A program made the position numbers and the translations under genes. A DNA stretch of 55,521 bases from Magnetospirillum sp. SS-4 (lineage in GTDB: Bacteria; Pseudomonadota; Alphaproteobacteria; Rhodospirillales; Magnetospirillaceae): assembly GCF_902729425.1 (NCBI RefSeq), contig NZ_CACVCH010000057.1:1-55521 (forward strand), given 5' to 3'. The notes below the pieces were generated by a model. It was not told the DNA's origin. It made no database searches and saw only the letters and a list, made by a program, of their open reading frames with translations. Below are positions 7,961 to 17,546 of this stretch, piece by piece (within the stretch, counting starts at the first letter, position 1; each line of letters opens with the position of its first letter).

Positions 7961-8614
7961 ATGGATTTCGCCGCGGCTCGCTGCAACATGGTCGAAAGCC
8001 AGATTCGCACCAACCGGATCAGCGACCCGCGCCTGATCGCCGCCCTGGAGGCCATTCCCAGGGAACCGTTCCTGCCGCGTCAGCTTCGCGGGCTGGCCTA
8101 TCTGGACGAGGATATTCCCATCGGAGGCGGGCGCGTCATGGTCGAGCCGCTGGTGCTGGCGCGGCTGCTGCAAGGGGCGGGGGTGCGTCCCGCCGACGTG
8201 GTTCTCGCCATCGGCGACGCCACCGGCTGGGCCGGCGCGGTCCTGTCCCGGCTGGCCAGCACCGTCGTCCTGCTGGAATGCGATTCCGATCTGGCCAATC
8301 GCGGGGGAGCCGCCCTGGCCGAAATGGGATGCGACACCGTCGCCGTGGTCAAGGGCGCGCTGGCCGACGGCTACGCCGCCCAGGCTCCCTACGACGCGAT
8401 CGTGTTCGTGGGCGCGGTGTCGGAGATTCCTGCGGGAATCGTCCGTCAGCTGGCCGATGGCGGCCGGCTGGTGGCGGTGGTGTCCGGCGGCGCCGGGGGC
8501 GGGCGGGTCACCCTGGTCGTCCGTTCCGGCGATTCGTTCGGCCGGCGGACGCTGTTCGACGCCGCGACGCCGTTTCTTCCCGGTCTGGAGCCGCCGCCGC
8601 GCTTCGGGTTGTGA
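7961..8614 (+). CDS. Protein-L-isoaspartate O-methyltransferase family protein
   Basis: A 217-aa protein. The ATG at 7961 is preceded by GGAGGGGGAGACAGG. The N-terminus ARCNMVESQIRTNRISDPRL is characteristic of the alphaproteobacterial PCMT-like family that precedes tolC-type genes. A Rossmann methyltransferase core follows, with VVLAIGDATGWAGAVLSRLA as the SAM loop. That loop is weaker than the classic GTGSGY. Classical PCMT repairs isoaspartyl residues in damaged proteins. Because the SAM loop is altered, the activity here is uncertain. It lies 110 bp upstream of the TolC-family gene in the same direction, a neighbourhood known from related bacteria. Confidence 0.82.
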   Translation: MDFAAARCNMVESQIRTNRISDPRLIAALEAIPREPFLPRQLRGLAYLDEDIPIGGGRVMVEPLVLARLLQGAGVRPADVVLAIGDATGWAGAVLSRLASTVVLLECDSDLANRGGAALAEMGCDTVAVVKGALADGYAAQAPYDAIVFVGAVSEIPAGIVRQLADGGRLVAVVSGGAGGGRVTLVVRSGDSFGRRTLFDAATPFLPGLEPPPRFGL

Positions 8615-8724
8615 CGGCAGGAATAGTCCTTGATCTTCCCCGGCCAAGGGCTAATGTTCCTGATCGTTTGAATAATCGCTTCGGAGCGGGGGGGCGCCCG
8701 ACGTTGCGTAATAAGAGGTGTCAG

Positions 8725-10101
8725 ATGAGGAAGGCGGGCTTTTTGCTGGCCGGCGCCGTGGTTGTCGCCGTGGGAATCAACGGTGCTCCGGCTTCGGCCG
8801 AGAGTCTGGAGGAGGTCTTGTCCTCCGCCTATCAGTCCAATCCCACTCTTCAGGCTCGCCGGGCCAAGCTCCGCTCCGCCGACGAGGCGGTTCCCCAGGC
8901 GCTGTCCAACTGGCGTCCCACCGTTTCCATGACCGGCTCCATCGGGCGCGGCAACTACACCAACAACGCCTACAGCAAGTATCAGCAGGCCAGGACCCCC
9001 CGCACGGGCGCCATCACCGTCACCCAGCCGCTCTATCGCGGCGGCCGTACGCTCGCCGCCACGTCGCAGGCCGACAACACCGTGATGGCCGAGCGCTCGC
9101 AACTGACCGCCACCGAGCAGACGGTGCTGCTGAACGCCGCCACCGCCTATCTCAACGTGGTGCGCGACGCCGAGGTGGTCAAGCTCAGCATCAATAACGA
9201 GCAGGTCCTGCGCAAGCAGCTGGAGGCGACGCAGGAACGCTTCAGGGTGGGCGAACTGACCCGCACCGACGTCAGCCAGGCCGAAGCGCGCCTGTCCAAG
9301 GCCATCGCCGAGCGCGTCGCCGCCGAGGGCAACCTGCACAGCTCCCGGGCCAATTACATCAACAATGTCGGCCATGCACCGCAATCGCCGGTGCAGCCCG
9401 ACATGCCGCAGGGATTGCCGGCCACCCTTGACGAGGTGACCGCCGTCGCCCTGGCCCGCAATCCCAGCGTGGTCTCGGCCGATCACACCCTGGCCGCCGC
9501 CCGTGACGGCGTCGACCTTGTGTTCGGCGAATTGCTGCCGACTCTGTCGCTGTCGGGGGAACTGAGCCGGACGATTCAGATGTCGACCATGACGTCCGGG
9601 ACCATCGACCGCGAGGTGCTGTTGAATCTGACGGTGCCGCTGTACGAGGGCGGCGCCACCTATTCGCGGGTCCGGGCCTCCAAGCATACCGCCGGCCAGC
9701 GCCGCATCGAGGCCGATCAGGCGCGGCGCGATACCGTCGAGACCGCAACCAAGGCGTGGGAGAACCTTCAGGCCGCCCGTGCCCAGGCCAAGGCCTACGA
9801 GGCGCAGATCAAGGCCTCGGAGCTTGCCCTCGCCGGCGTGCGCGAGGAGGCCGGGGTGGGGTCGCGCACCGTGCTCGACGTGCTTAACGCCGAGCAGGAG
9901 CTGTTCGACGCCCGCGTCAACCTTACCAAGGCGCAGCGCGACGTTCTCGCCGCCGCCTTCCAGGTCAAGTCCGCCGTCGGCCTCATGACGGCGCAGGGGC
10001 TCAATCTTCCCGTCCCTGTTTATGATCCCGCCAAGCACTATGATGATGTTCGTGGCAAATGGATCGGCAACGGCATCGACATGGAGAAAGGATACGAGTA
10101 G
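8725..10101 (+). CDS. tolC: TolC family outer-membrane efflux/secretion channel
   Basis: A 458-aa precursor. The start at 8725 follows AAGAGG. Residues 1-25 form a signal peptide (FLLAGAVVVAVGINGAPASAES). Two OEP repeats follow. Each has long coiled-coil helices (ATAYLNVVRDAEVVKLSINN; then ETATKAWENLQAARAQAKAY) and beta-strands (GAITVTQPLYRGGRT and VLLNLTVPLYEGGATYSR). TVTQPLY and TVPLYEGG are the usual TolC strand motifs. The protein is a trimeric channel-tunnel that links inner-membrane exporters to the outside. The partner pump is not nearby. Confidence 0.94.
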   Translation: MRKAGFLLAGAVVVAVGINGAPASAESLEEVLSSAYQSNPTLQARRAKLRSADEAVPQALSNWRPTVSMTGSIGRGNYTNNAYSKYQQARTPRTGAITVTQPLYRGGRTLAATSQADNTVMAERSQLTATEQTVLLNAATAYLNVVRDAEVVKLSINNEQVLRKQLEATQERFRVGELTRTDVSQAEARLSKAIAERVAAEGNLHSSRANYINNVGHAPQSPVQPDMPQGLPATLDEVTAVALARNPSVVSADHTLAAARDGVDLVFGELLPTLSLSGELSRTIQMSTMTSGTIDREVLLNLTVPLYEGGATYSRVRASKHTAGQRRIEADQARRDTVETATKAWENLQAARAQAKAYEAQIKASELALAGVREEAGVGSRTVLDVLNAEQELFDARVNLTKAQRDVLAAAFQVKSAVGLMTAQGLNLPVPVYDPAKHYDDVRGKWIGNGIDMEKGYE

Positions 10102-10245
10102 AAATATGGGAGGATGTGGTTCCAGCCGCTCGACTGATCCATTTTCTCTTTGGCGGGGTTCAAATTTTAACGATTTGTTACCGGCCGTGCGTCACCATCG
10201 CGGCAGGACCCCTTCTCGGGCGCAGGCAGACAGAATAGCCGTGAC

Positions 10246-10971
10246 ATGAGCGAAGACAAGGCCCAGCAAGAACCATCCATGGAGGATATCCTCGCTTCGA
10301 TCCGGCGGATTCTGTCGGAGGATGAGGCCGAGGACAAGCCCAAGGCCCCCGAGCCTCCGCCGCCGGAGCCGGAGCCCATGCCCATGCCGGAACCAGAGCC
10401 GGAGCCGGCGCCGAGCTTTGCCCAGGACGATATCGATTCCCTGTTCGATTCCCCGGCTCCCGCCCCGGAACCCGAACCGGAGCCTGAACCCGAACCCGAA
10501 CCCGAACCCTTCCTCGCTCCGGAGCCGGAGCCCGAGGATGACATCCTCGAACTGACCGAGGACATGGTGATGGAGGAGGCCGAGCCCGAGCCCGCCTTCG
10601 ACATCAACGATTTCAAGGCCGATCTCGGCGATTTCGATCCCGATCCGCCGCCGGTGGTGACGGCCAGCCGCGTCATCGACGATTACGAGCCGCCGCCGCC
10701 GCCGCGTCGTCCCCGCCCGGCGGACGACGACGCCCTGATGTCGCCACCCAGTATCGATCACGGTGCGTCGCTGCTGTCCAATCTGGCGCGCGAGATCGTC
10801 CGCCAGAAGTCGTTCGGCCTCGGCAACAGCGCCGTGACCCTGGAGGACTTGGTCAACGAGCTGTTGCGTCCGATCCTGAAGGAATGGCTGGACCAGAACC
10901 TGCCCTACATGATCGAACGCATCGTCAAGAAAGAGATCGAGAGAATGGTAAACCGGTCGGAAGACTATTAG
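10246..10971 (+). CDS. popZ: PopZ-like polar organizing protein (DUF2497)
   Basis: A 241-aa protein with the PopZ architecture. A short N-terminal helix ([18 protein letters not shown], about residues 11-28) is followed by a long acidic, proline-rich disordered spacer with runs of EP repeats (about 35-165). The C-terminal DUF2497 region holds the oligomerisation helices ([16 protein letters not shown], then [20 protein letters not shown] and [17 protein letters not shown]). In Caulobacter, PopZ forms a polar network that tethers the chromosome origin and recruits regulators. The order popZ then valS, seen here, is also typical. The EP runs are low-complexity and probably vary in length between strains. 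Confidence 0.93.
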   Translation: MSEDKAQQEPSMEDILASIRRILSEDEAEDKPKAPEPPPPEPEPMPMPEPEPEPAPSFAQDDIDSLFDSPAPAPEPEPEPEPEPEPEPFLAPEPEPEDDILELTEDMVMEEAEPEPAFDINDFKADLGDFDPDPPPVVTASRVIDDYEPPPPPRRPRPADDDALMSPPSIDHGASLLSNLAREIVRQKSFGLGNSAVTLEDLVNELLRPILKEWLDQNLPYMIERIVKKEIERMVNRSEDY

Positions 10972-10990
10972 TCCCGGCCGTGTCGTATCT

Positions 10991-11028
10991 GGGGGGCGGC
11001 TCGGCGGACCGGGCCGCCCCTTCCGTTT
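10991..11028 (+). terminator. Probable intrinsic terminator after popZ
   Basis: GC-rich hairpin with arms GGGGCGGC (10993-11000) and GCCGCCCC (11013-11020), followed by a T-rich tail TTCCGTTT. The tail is imperfect, so termination may be partial and valS may also be read from upstream. Confidence 0.55.
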
Positions 11029-11082
11029 ATCATCGCTTCACCCGTTCCGTTTTCACCACCCTGAGACCGCGAGTCATTCGTC

Positions 11083-13746
11083 ATGCTGGATAAGACCTAT
11101 CGTCCCGCCGAGGTCGAGCCGAGGCACTACGAGCTTTGGGAGCAGGCCGGCGCCTTTGCCGCCGACACCGTCTCGAACCGCCAGCCTTACACCATCATGA
11201 TGCCGCCGCCCAACGTGACCGGCAGCCTGCACATGGGGCATGCGCTCACCTTCACCCTTCAGGACGTGCTGATCCGCTATCGCCGCATGACCGGCCGCGA
11301 CGCCCTGTGGCAGCCCGGCACCGACCATGCCGGCATCGCCACCCAGATGGTGGTGGAGCGTCAGCTGGAGGCCCGGAAGGTCACCCGCCACGACCTGGGG
11401 CGCGAGGACTTCATCAAGCGGGTGTGGGAGTGGAAGGCGGAATCGGGCGGCACCATCACCCGCCAGCTGCGCCGCCTGGGCGCCTCGCCCGACTGGGCCA
11501 AGGAGCGCTTCACCATGGACGAGGGGCTGTCGGCCGCCGTCCGCAAGGTGTTCGTCACCCTGCACCGCCAGGGGCTGATCTACCGCGCCCAGCGTCTGGT
11601 CAACTGGGACCCCAAGCTGCACACCGCCATTTCCGACCTGGAAGTGGAGCAGCGCGAGGTCAAGGGCCACATGTGGCACCTGAAATATCCGGTGGACGGG
11701 ATGCCCGGCGTCTTCATCACGGTCGCGACCACCCGGCCGGAGACCATGCTGGGCGATTCGGCGGTGGCGGTCCATCCCGAGGACGAGCGTTTCGCCGCTC
11801 TGGTGGGAAAGATGGTGCGGCTGCCCATCTGCGACCGCCTGATTCCCATCGTCGCCGACGAATATTCCGATCCGGCCAAGGGCACCGGCGCGGTCAAGAT
11901 CACCCCGGCGCATGACTTCAACGACTTCCAGGTGGGTTCGCGCCACGGCTTGCCCCTGATCAACATCTTCGACCGCGATGCCCGCGCCAACGACGCGGTG
12001 CCCGAGGGGTATCGCGGGCTGGACCGCTACGACGCCCGCAAGAAGGTGGTGGCCGAATTCGAGGCCCTGGGACTGCTGGAGAAGATCGAGCCCCACACCC
12101 ACATGGTGCCCTATGGCGACCGCTCCGGCGTGGTGATCGAGCCCTGGCTGACCGACCAGTGGTTCGTCGACGCCGCCACCCTGGCCAAGCCGGCCATCGA
12201 GGCGGTGGAGACCGGCAAGACCCGCTTCGTGCCCAGGCATTGGGAAAACACCTATTATGAATGGATGCGCAACATCCAGCCGTGGTGCATCTCGCGCCAG
12301 ATCTGGTGGGGCCATCAGGTGCCGGCGTGGTACGGCCCCGACGGGAAATTCTTCGTCGAGGAGACCGAGGCCGAGGCCGCCGCCGCCGCCCGCGCCCATT
12401 ATGGCCGGGACGTGGACCTGACCCGCGATTCCGACGTGCTGGACACCTGGTTCTCGTCGGCGCTGTGGCCGTTCTCGACGCTCGGCTGGCCGGAACAGAC
12501 CCCCGAACTGGCGCGCTACTATCCCGGCGACGTGCTGGTGACCGGCTTCGACATCATCTTCTTCTGGGTCGCCCGCATGATGATGATGGGCATCCATTTC
12601 ATGGGCGACGTGCCGTTCAAGGACATCTACATCCACGCCCTGGTCCGCGACGAGAAGGGCCAGAAGATGTCGAAGTCCAAGGGCAACATCATCGATCCGC
12701 TGGAACTGATCGACAAATACGGCTGCGACGCCCTGCGCTTCACCCTGGCGGCGCTGGCGGCGCAGGGCCGCGACGTCAAGCTGGCGGAAAGCCGGGTCGA
12801 GGGCTATCGCAACTTCGCCACCAAGCTGTGGAACGCGGCGCGGTTCTGCCAGATGAACGAGTGCCGTCCGGTGGCCGGCTTCGATCCCGGATCGGTCAAG
12901 GAAACCGTCAACCGCTGGATCGTCGCCAAGACCGCCGAGACCGCCGACAAGGTCGGCGCCGCCATCGGCAACTACCGCTACGACGCCGCCGCGCTGGGCG
13001 CCTATCACTTCGTGTGGGGCGGCTTCTGCGACTGGTATCTGGAATTCGCCAAACCCATATTCAATGGAACCGACGAGGCCGCCAAGGCCGAGACCCGTGC
13101 CACCGCCGCCTGGGTCCTGGACCAGATCCTGCACATCCTGCATCCGCTGATGCCGTTCATCACCGAGGAATTGTGGGGGCAGTTGGGGCGGCGCGACGGC
13201 ATGCTGATGCTGCGGCCATGGCCGCAACTGGACGGGCTGGCGGCGGCGGCGGCCGAGAACGAGATGGATTGGGTGGTTCGCGTCATCTCGGCGGTGCGCG
13301 CCGTGCGTTCCGAGATGAACGTGCCGCCCGCCGCCCAGGTCGACTTGCTGGTGGCCGGCCTTTCCGAGGTCAAGCGCGGTTGGGCCGTCACCCATGCCGA
13401 TCTGATCCGGCGGCTGGCGCGGCTGGCGGGCTTCGAGCCCCAGGCCGGGGCCGAGCGTCTGGCACAGGCGTCGTCGCACGGCGCCGCCCAGATGGTGGTG
13501 GACGAGGCGACCCTGGTGATGCCGCTGGGCGACGTCATCGACGTGGACAAGGAACGTTCGCGGCTGGCCAAGGAAATCGCCCGTCTGGAGGGCGAGATCG
13601 CCAAGGTGGACAAGAAGCTGGGCAATGCCGACTTCCTGGCCCGGGCGCCGGAGGAGGTGGTGGCCGAGCAGCGTGAGCGCCGGGCCGACTGGTCGGATTC
13701 GATGGCCAAACTGAAGGAAGCGTTGGAGCGTCTGTCCGGCGCCTGA
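11083..13746 (+). CDS. valS: Valine-tRNA ligase
   Basis: An 887-aa class I aminoacyl-tRNA synthetase. [15 protein letters not shown] (about residues 41-55) holds the HIGH signature, and QKMSKSKGN (about 526-534) is the KMSKS loop. The central insertion is the CP1 editing domain ([20 protein letters not shown], and the [19 protein letters not shown] core), which removes mischarged threonine. The C-terminus has the anticodon-binding domain and a coiled coil ([20 protein letters not shown]). It attaches valine to tRNA-Val in the cytoplasm. Length and motifs are normal. Confidence 0.98.
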   Translation: MLDKTYRPAEVEPRHYELWEQAGAFAADTVSNRQPYTIMMPPPNVTGSLHMGHALTFTLQDVLIRYRRMTGRDALWQPGTDHAGIATQMVVERQLEARKVTRHDLGREDFIKRVWEWKAESGGTITRQLRRLGASPDWAKERFTMDEGLSAAVRKVFVTLHRQGLIYRAQRLVNWDPKLHTAISDLEVEQREVKGHMWHLKYPVDGMPGVFITVATTRPETMLGDSAVAVHPEDERFAALVGKMVRLPICDRLIPIVADEYSDPAKGTGAVKITPAHDFNDFQVGSRHGLPLINIFDRDARANDAVPEGYRGLDRYDARKKVVAEFEALGLLEKIEPHTHMVPYGDRSGVVIEPWLTDQWFVDAATLAKPAIEAVETGKTRFVPRHWENTYYEWMRNIQPWCISRQIWWGHQVPAWYGPDGKFFVEETEAEAAAAARAHYGRDVDLTRDSDVLDTWFSSALWPFSTLGWPEQTPELARYYPGDVLVTGFDIIFFWVARMMMMGIHFMGDVPFKDIYIHALVRDEKGQKMSKSKGNIIDPLELIDKYGCDALRFTLAALAAQGRDVKLAESRVEGYRNFATKLWNAARFCQMNECRPVAGFDPGSVKETVNRWIVAKTAETADKVGAAIGNYRYDAAALGAYHFVWGGFCDWYLEFAKPIFNGTDEAAKAETRATAAWVLDQILHILHPLMPFITEELWGQLGRRDGMLMLRPWPQLDGLAAAAAENEMDWVVRVISAVRAVRSEMNVPPAAQVDLLVAGLSEVKRGWAVTHADLIRRLARLAGFEPQAGAERLAQASSHGAAQMVVDEATLVMPLGDVIDVDKERSRLAKEIARLEGEIAKVDKKLGNADFLARAPEEVVAEQRERRADWSDSMAKLKEALERLSGA

Positions 13747-13763
13747 GGGCTGAAACTGACGGG

Positions 13764-15701
13764 ATGGGAATGGCCGACCTCGGCGAGCGGGTCACGAGGG
13801 ATCTGACGATACGCTACATCGCCGTGCTGGCGGTGCTGGGCTTTGTCGCGCTGGTGTCCTTCGTCGGCCTGACCCGGGTGATCGGCGAACTGGACGGCAG
13901 CGGCGAGCGGATCAACGTCGCCGGCCGTCAGCGCATGCTGGTCGAGCGCGTGGCCTTCGCCGCCAACCGTCTGGCCCTGGCTGGTCCCGGCCGCCATGAC
14001 GAGACGGCCCGCATGCTGGTCGCCGGCCTCGACCAGTTGGAGGAGAGCCACGTCCGCCTGCTGTTCGACCGGCTTCCCGCCGACGTGGTGCCGATCTTCT
14101 TCGACGCGCCGTGGCGCCTGGACGCCGACATGCGCGCCTTTATCGCCCACGGCCGCGACCTGGTGAGGCGCCGGCCGCCCATCGCCGCCATCGACATCGA
14201 TCTGCTGGCCATTTCGGCGGCCGCCTCCCAGCCGCTGCTGGACCGGCTGGACGAAGTGACCATTCGCTTGCAGCGCCATGCCCAGACCATGACCGACCGG
14301 CTGATGCTGTTGCAGGCCGTCAGTCTGGCGGTGGGGTTGGGGACGCTGATCCTGTCGGCGTTCGGCGTGTTCCGGCCGATGGTGCGGCGGCTGCGCCAGG
14401 ATATCTCGGAGCGGTTCCGCTCGGCCCAGGATCTGCGCGAAAGCGAGGAACGGCTGTGGCGCATCCTGGAGGAAAGCCCCATGGGCGTTTCGGCCTCGCG
14501 GCGGAGCGACGGCAAGGTGGTGTTCGCCAACACCCGCTTCACCGAAATCCTCGGCATGCCCAGGGAGGAGTTCATCGGGTCGATCGCCCGCGATCATTAC
14601 GTGGACAAAGCCCAGCGCGAGGCGGTGCTGAACAGTCTGCGCCGCGACGGTCTCATCGACGACGCCGAGGTCGAATTCCGGCGCAGGAACGGCGAGGCCT
14701 TCTGGAGCCTGCTGACCATCCGTTCCACCCACTTCCAGCGCGAGCCGGTCAATCTGGCCTGGATCTACGACATCACTGAACGCAAGCTGGCCGAGCAGCA
14801 GATCCTGCTGGCCGCCAAGGTTCTGGAAAACGTGTCGGAAGGTGTGGTGATCACCGATTCCCAGAACAAGATCATCTTCGTCAATCCGGCCTTTTCCAAC
14901 ATCACCGAATACAGCCGCGACGACGTGCTGGGCTCGAATCCAAAATTCCTCAGTTCCGGCCGTCACGACCAGGATTTCTACAACGCCATGTGGGCAAAGC
15001 TGCGTCGTACCGGCAATTGGTCGGGCGAGGTGTGGAACCGTCGCAAGTCGGGCGAGTTCTTCGCCGAGTGGCTATCCATCACCATGATTCGGGATGCCGT
15101 CGGCGCCGTCACCCACTATGTCGCCGTCTTCACCGACATCACCCACCGCAAGGAGGATGAGGCGCGCGTCTGGCGTCAGGCCAATTACGACGCCCTGACC
15201 GGCCTGCCCAACCGTTCGCTGTTCCTGGACCGCCTGGCCCAGGCGGTCAGGCAGGCCCGGCGCGAGGCCAAGGGCTTCGCCCTGATGTTTCTCGATCTCG
15301 ATGGCTTCAAGCAGGTCAACGACACCCTGGGGCATGCCGCCGGCGACGTGCTGTTGCAGCAGACCGCCGTGCGGCTGTCGGAATGCATGCGCGGCAGCGA
15401 CACCCTGGCGCGGTTGGCCGGCGACGAGTTCGTGGTCATCTTGCAAGGAGTCCGCGGCCGCCAGGACCCGACCATCGTTGCCGGCAAGATCCTGGAACAG
15501 CTGTCGCGGCCCTATCCGCTCGACGGCGGCGACGCCCAAATCCAAGGCTCCATCGGCATCGCCATCTTTCCCGACGATTCCGAAAGCGGCGAGGGACTGC
15601 TCAAGCTGGCCGACGAAGCCATGTACGCGGTCAAGCGCCAGGGCAAGAACGGTTTCCGCTTCGCCGGCGAGATCAGGCCGTCTTCTGATCAGTCCTCGTA
15701 A
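13764..15701 (+). CDS. Membrane PAS-PAS diguanylate cyclase with type IV pili sensor-like N-terminus
   Basis: A 645-aa protein. A transmembrane segment at about residues 18-38 (YIAVLAVLGFVALVSFVGL) precedes a periplasmic PilJ-type helical sensor (INVAGRQRMLVERVAF, about 50-180). A second TM segment lies at about 185-205. Two PAS domains follow (about 230-345 and 350-475; the second has NPAFSNITEYSRDDVLGSNP), then a GGDEF domain (about 480-640). Its signature reads AGDEF instead of GGDEF, a change tolerated in active cyclases. LTGLPNRSLFLDRL is intact. No EAL domain is present. It should make cyclic di-GMP in response to a periplasmic or cytoplasmic signal. It starts 17 nt after valS. Its last 13 nt overlap the opposite-strand cytochrome gene. 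Confidence 0.92.
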   Translation: MGMADLGERVTRDLTIRYIAVLAVLGFVALVSFVGLTRVIGELDGSGERINVAGRQRMLVERVAFAANRLALAGPGRHDETARMLVAGLDQLEESHVRLLFDRLPADVVPIFFDAPWRLDADMRAFIAHGRDLVRRRPPIAAIDIDLLAISAAASQPLLDRLDEVTIRLQRHAQTMTDRLMLLQAVSLAVGLGTLILSAFGVFRPMVRRLRQDISERFRSAQDLRESEERLWRILEESPMGVSASRRSDGKVVFANTRFTEILGMPREEFIGSIARDHYVDKAQREAVLNSLRRDGLIDDAEVEFRRRNGEAFWSLLTIRSTHFQREPVNLAWIYDITERKLAEQQILLAAKVLENVSEGVVITDSQNKIIFVNPAFSNITEYSRDDVLGSNPKFLSSGRHDQDFYNAMWAKLRRTGNWSGEVWNRRKSGEFFAEWLSITMIRDAVGAVTHYVAVFTDITHRKEDEARVWRQANYDALTGLPNRSLFLDRLAQAVRQARREAKGFALMFLDLDGFKQVNDTLGHAAGDVLLQQTAVRLSECMRGSDTLARLAGDEFVVILQGVRGRQDPTIVAGKILEQLSRPYPLDGGDAQIQGSIGIAIFPDDSESGEGLLKLADEAMYAVKRQGKNGFRFAGEIRPSSDQSS

Positions 15702-16153
15702 TCGCCCTTCTCGGCGCGGACATGGCAGGCGGGGCAGTTGGACTTGGTCACCACCTCCGGCCTGGCCCACTCGCTGGCCGGCAGCCGGTGCTTGCGCAGG
15801 AAGCCGGGAGTTTCGGTGATGCGCAAAGGGGTGGCGTCCGGTCCCAGGCGGCGCATCACCTTGGCGCCGACCTTGCCGCCGCCGGTGTCTGCGGCGCCGT
15901 CCACCAACACCTTGCGGACATGGGCGGCCTTGTCGGCGGCCATGGCGGCGTTGTCGCCGAAGTGGTCGGCAAGGCCGTCCATCATCCTGGTCCACGACCG
16001 CGCCGGCAGGAAGGCGGGCTGGAACGCCATGTGGCATTCGCCGCAGGCCTGAAGCGTGAGGGGATCGGTGACGGGGCGGACCGAATCGGCCGAGGCGGGC
16101 AGGGCGGTGACGGCAAGGCCAAGGGCGAGAAGCAGTCGGTTGATGGCGTTCAT
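15689..16153 (-). CDS. Diheme cytochrome c (DHC family)
   Basis: A 154-aa precursor with a signal peptide (LLLALGLAVTALPASADS) and two heme-binding motifs, CGECH (about residues 37-41) and CPACH (about 143-147). The region between them (RSWTRMMDGLADHFGDNAAM) is typical of the DHC family known from Rhodobacter, where the protein is an electron partner of the sphaeroides heme protein SHP. It lies 2 nt after the cytochrome b-SHP fusion gene. It should be periplasmic and receive electrons from the cytochrome b or pass them on to SHP. Confidence 0.92.
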   Translation of the reverse strand: MNAINRLLLALGLAVTALPASADSVRPVTDPLTLQACGECHMAFQPAFLPARSWTRMMDGLADHFGDNAAMAADKAAHVRKVLVDGAADTGGGKVGAKVMRRLGPDATPLRITETPGFLRKHRLPASEWARPEVVTKSNCPACHVRAEKGDYED

Positions 16154-16155
16154 GG

Positions 16156-16977
16156 CTATTTTCCCCTCAGGAAGGTGATGTAGTCGCCCTTTTCCTGGGC
16201 GGTGCAGGCGCGGCCCAGCACGGTCTTGCAGTCGCGTTCGAAGCGTTCTTCGACCTTGGCGGCATCGGTGAAGCGCTTGGGGTTGGCCGAGACCGCCATG
16301 GGCAGGATGGCGCGGCCGGTCTTGGCGTGACGGCCCGGCCGGGTGGGGTCGGCGGTGTGGCAGGTGGCGCAGGACGGGAAATCCGGGCTGGCGGCGTTCA
16401 CCGAGCGGTACAGCGCCTCGCCGCGTTCGGCCGAGAAGACTTCGCCGGCCTGGACCCGGGCGGCGCCAAGGACGGCGAGCAGCGCCAGCAGCGAGGCCCG
16501 CGCCAGCCTGCCAGCCAGGACCTCGCGGATGCGGCGGCCCTGGAATATCCAGGCGATGATCGCGGCGTGGGCCAGCGCCAGCCACAGGCCGGCTTCGGCG
16601 AGCCCTTCGTGCAGGTCCTCGGCGATGGGCAGAAGATCGGCGACGATGCCGCTCAGCCCGCCCAGCGCCAGGGCCGGCAGCAGCAGGGCGGCCATCCAGA
16701 CGAACAGTGGATTGCGGCCGGGCTTTCCCGCCAGCTTGTCGCGGATGGCGGCAAGACTGGGGCGGGGCAGGCCGAGCGGCCCCCTGTCCGAGCCGGCCAG
16801 GGCCATGGCCAGACGCAGCGCCAGGGCGGTGACCACCCAATAGCCGGAGAAAACATGCATGTTGTAGGTGTCCTCGTCGGCGGTGACATAGGCCACCACG
16901 AAGCCGCCGGCCAGGGCGGCGTGCCACAGGCGCAGGGCCAGGAATTCCCATCTGGCGGGGGTGGAGCGCGGCGTCAT
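16156..16977 (-). CDS. Cytochrome b561-type membrane protein fused to SHP-like cytochrome c (DUF1924)
   Basis: A 273-aa protein in two parts. Residues 1-175 are a cytochrome b561 domain with four hydrophobic segments and His ligands in LRLWHAALAGGF, MHVFSGYWVV and DLHEGLAEAG/LALAHAAIIAW. Residues 176-273 resemble the sphaeroides heme protein (DUF1924), with one CATCH heme motif and the C-terminal RDCKTVLGRACTAQEKGDYI. In most bacteria these are two genes. Here a single frame joins them, and the segment LLALLAVLGAARVQAGEVF could serve as the former signal peptide. A quinol-to-SHP electron path is inferred. The start overlaps the upstream small gene by 4 nt. Confidence 0.85.
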   Translation of the reverse strand: MTPRSTPARWEFLALRLWHAALAGGFVVAYVTADEDTYNMHVFSGYWVVTALALRLAMALAGSDRGPLGLPRPSLAAIRDKLAGKPGRNPLFVWMAALLLPALALGGLSGIVADLLPIAEDLHEGLAEAGLWLALAHAAIIAWIFQGRRIREVLAGRLARASLLALLAVLGAARVQAGEVFSAERGEALYRSVNAASPDFPSCATCHTADPTRPGRHAKTGRAILPMAVSANPKRFTDAAKVEERFERDCKTVLGRACTAQEKGDYITFLRGK

Positions 16978-17114
16978 CGGCGATCCTCCCCGTGGTGGCC
17001 GGCGCTCCGTTCCTGGAATGTCGGCGGATGCTGGGCCGAGGCGGCGTAGACCGAGGACAGGGCGGCGACGATCAGGGTCGCGACCACGCCTTGCAGGATC
17101 ATGCGGCCGAACAT
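16974..17114 (-). CDS. Small membrane or exported protein, 46 aa
   Basis: First gene of the cytochrome operon. The ATG at 17114 has a strong AAGAGGAG ribosome site 8 nt upstream. The protein starts MFGRMILQGVVATLIVAALS, a single hydrophobic segment that is either a membrane anchor or a signal peptide, and ends in a short charged tail (FQERSAGHHGEDRR). Its stop overlaps the start of the cytochrome b fusion (ATGA). I do not recognise the family. A role in cytochrome assembly or as a small subunit is suggested by position only. Confidence 0.7.
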   Translation of the reverse strand: MFGRMILQGVVATLIVAALSSVYAASAQHPPTFQERSAGHHGEDRR

Positions 17115-17158
17115 GTCGGTTCTCCTCTTGTGGGTTGCTGTCACAGGAGGGATCATGG

Positions 17159-17206
17159 TGGACGCCGGCTGAACCGGTGGTGACGCGCCGGTTCATTGGC
17201 CGTTCA
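17159..17206. promoter_or_regulatory. Two mirrored PhoP-type boxes between the cytochrome operon and the PepSY-RR-HK operon
   Basis: On the plus strand GGTTCA (17190-17195) and CGTTCA (17201-17206) are separated by exactly 5 nt, an 11-bp period. On the minus strand GGTTCA (17175-17170) and CGTCCA (17164-17159) have the same 5-nt spacing. OmpR/PhoP-type regulators bind such direct hexamer repeats. The pair faces both divergent operons. It is therefore the likely target of the response regulator encoded at 17543. The assignment is inferred from the pattern and position. Confidence 0.6.
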
Positions 17207-17231
17207 TGGTGAGGAGAGCAGGCTGGATTCC

Positions 17232-17546
17232 ATGACAAGACTTGCCTTCGCCCTTCTGGCCGCTCTTTTCCTGCTTCCCGCCGCCACCGCCGCCGGGGCC
17301 GGCGGCGATCACGATCACGACTGGGTCCGCCGGGCGGTGCAGAGCGGCGAGATACTGCCGTTGTCGGCCATTCTCGAACGGGTCGGTTCGGAATATGACG
17401 GCGAGATGGTCGAGGCCGAACTGGAACGCAAGCGCGGCCATCCCATCTACGAGATCAAGATGGTGACCCGCGACGGCCGGCTGCTGAAGCTGCATTACGA
17501 CGCCCGCGACGGCCGCAAGCTGCTGGTGCGGGAGAAGCATCGATGA
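17232..17546 (+). CDS. PepSY domain periplasmic protein
   Basis: A 104-aa precursor with signal peptide LAFALLAALFLLPAATAAGA and one PepSY domain: VRRAVQSGEILPLSAILERV, followed by VEAELERKRGHPIYEIKMV and the strand GRLLKLHYDARDGRKLL. Such short PepSY proteins are often encoded with a two-component pair and cytochrome b/DHC/SHP genes. The stop overlaps the response-regulator start (ATGA). It probably senses or modulates the periplasmic input of the kinase. That role is inferred. Confidence 0.88.
   Translation: MTRLAFALLAALFLLPAATAAGAGGDHDHDWVRRAVQSGEILPLSAILERVGSEYDGEMVEAELERKRGHPIYEIKMVTRDGRLLKLHYDARDGRKLLVREKHR

Noticed and set aside
15689-15701. The 13-nt overlap of the GGDEF and diheme cytochrome genes as a regulatory feature
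   Set aside because: Tail-to-tail overlaps are common in compact genomes and no hairpin or other signal is visible there.
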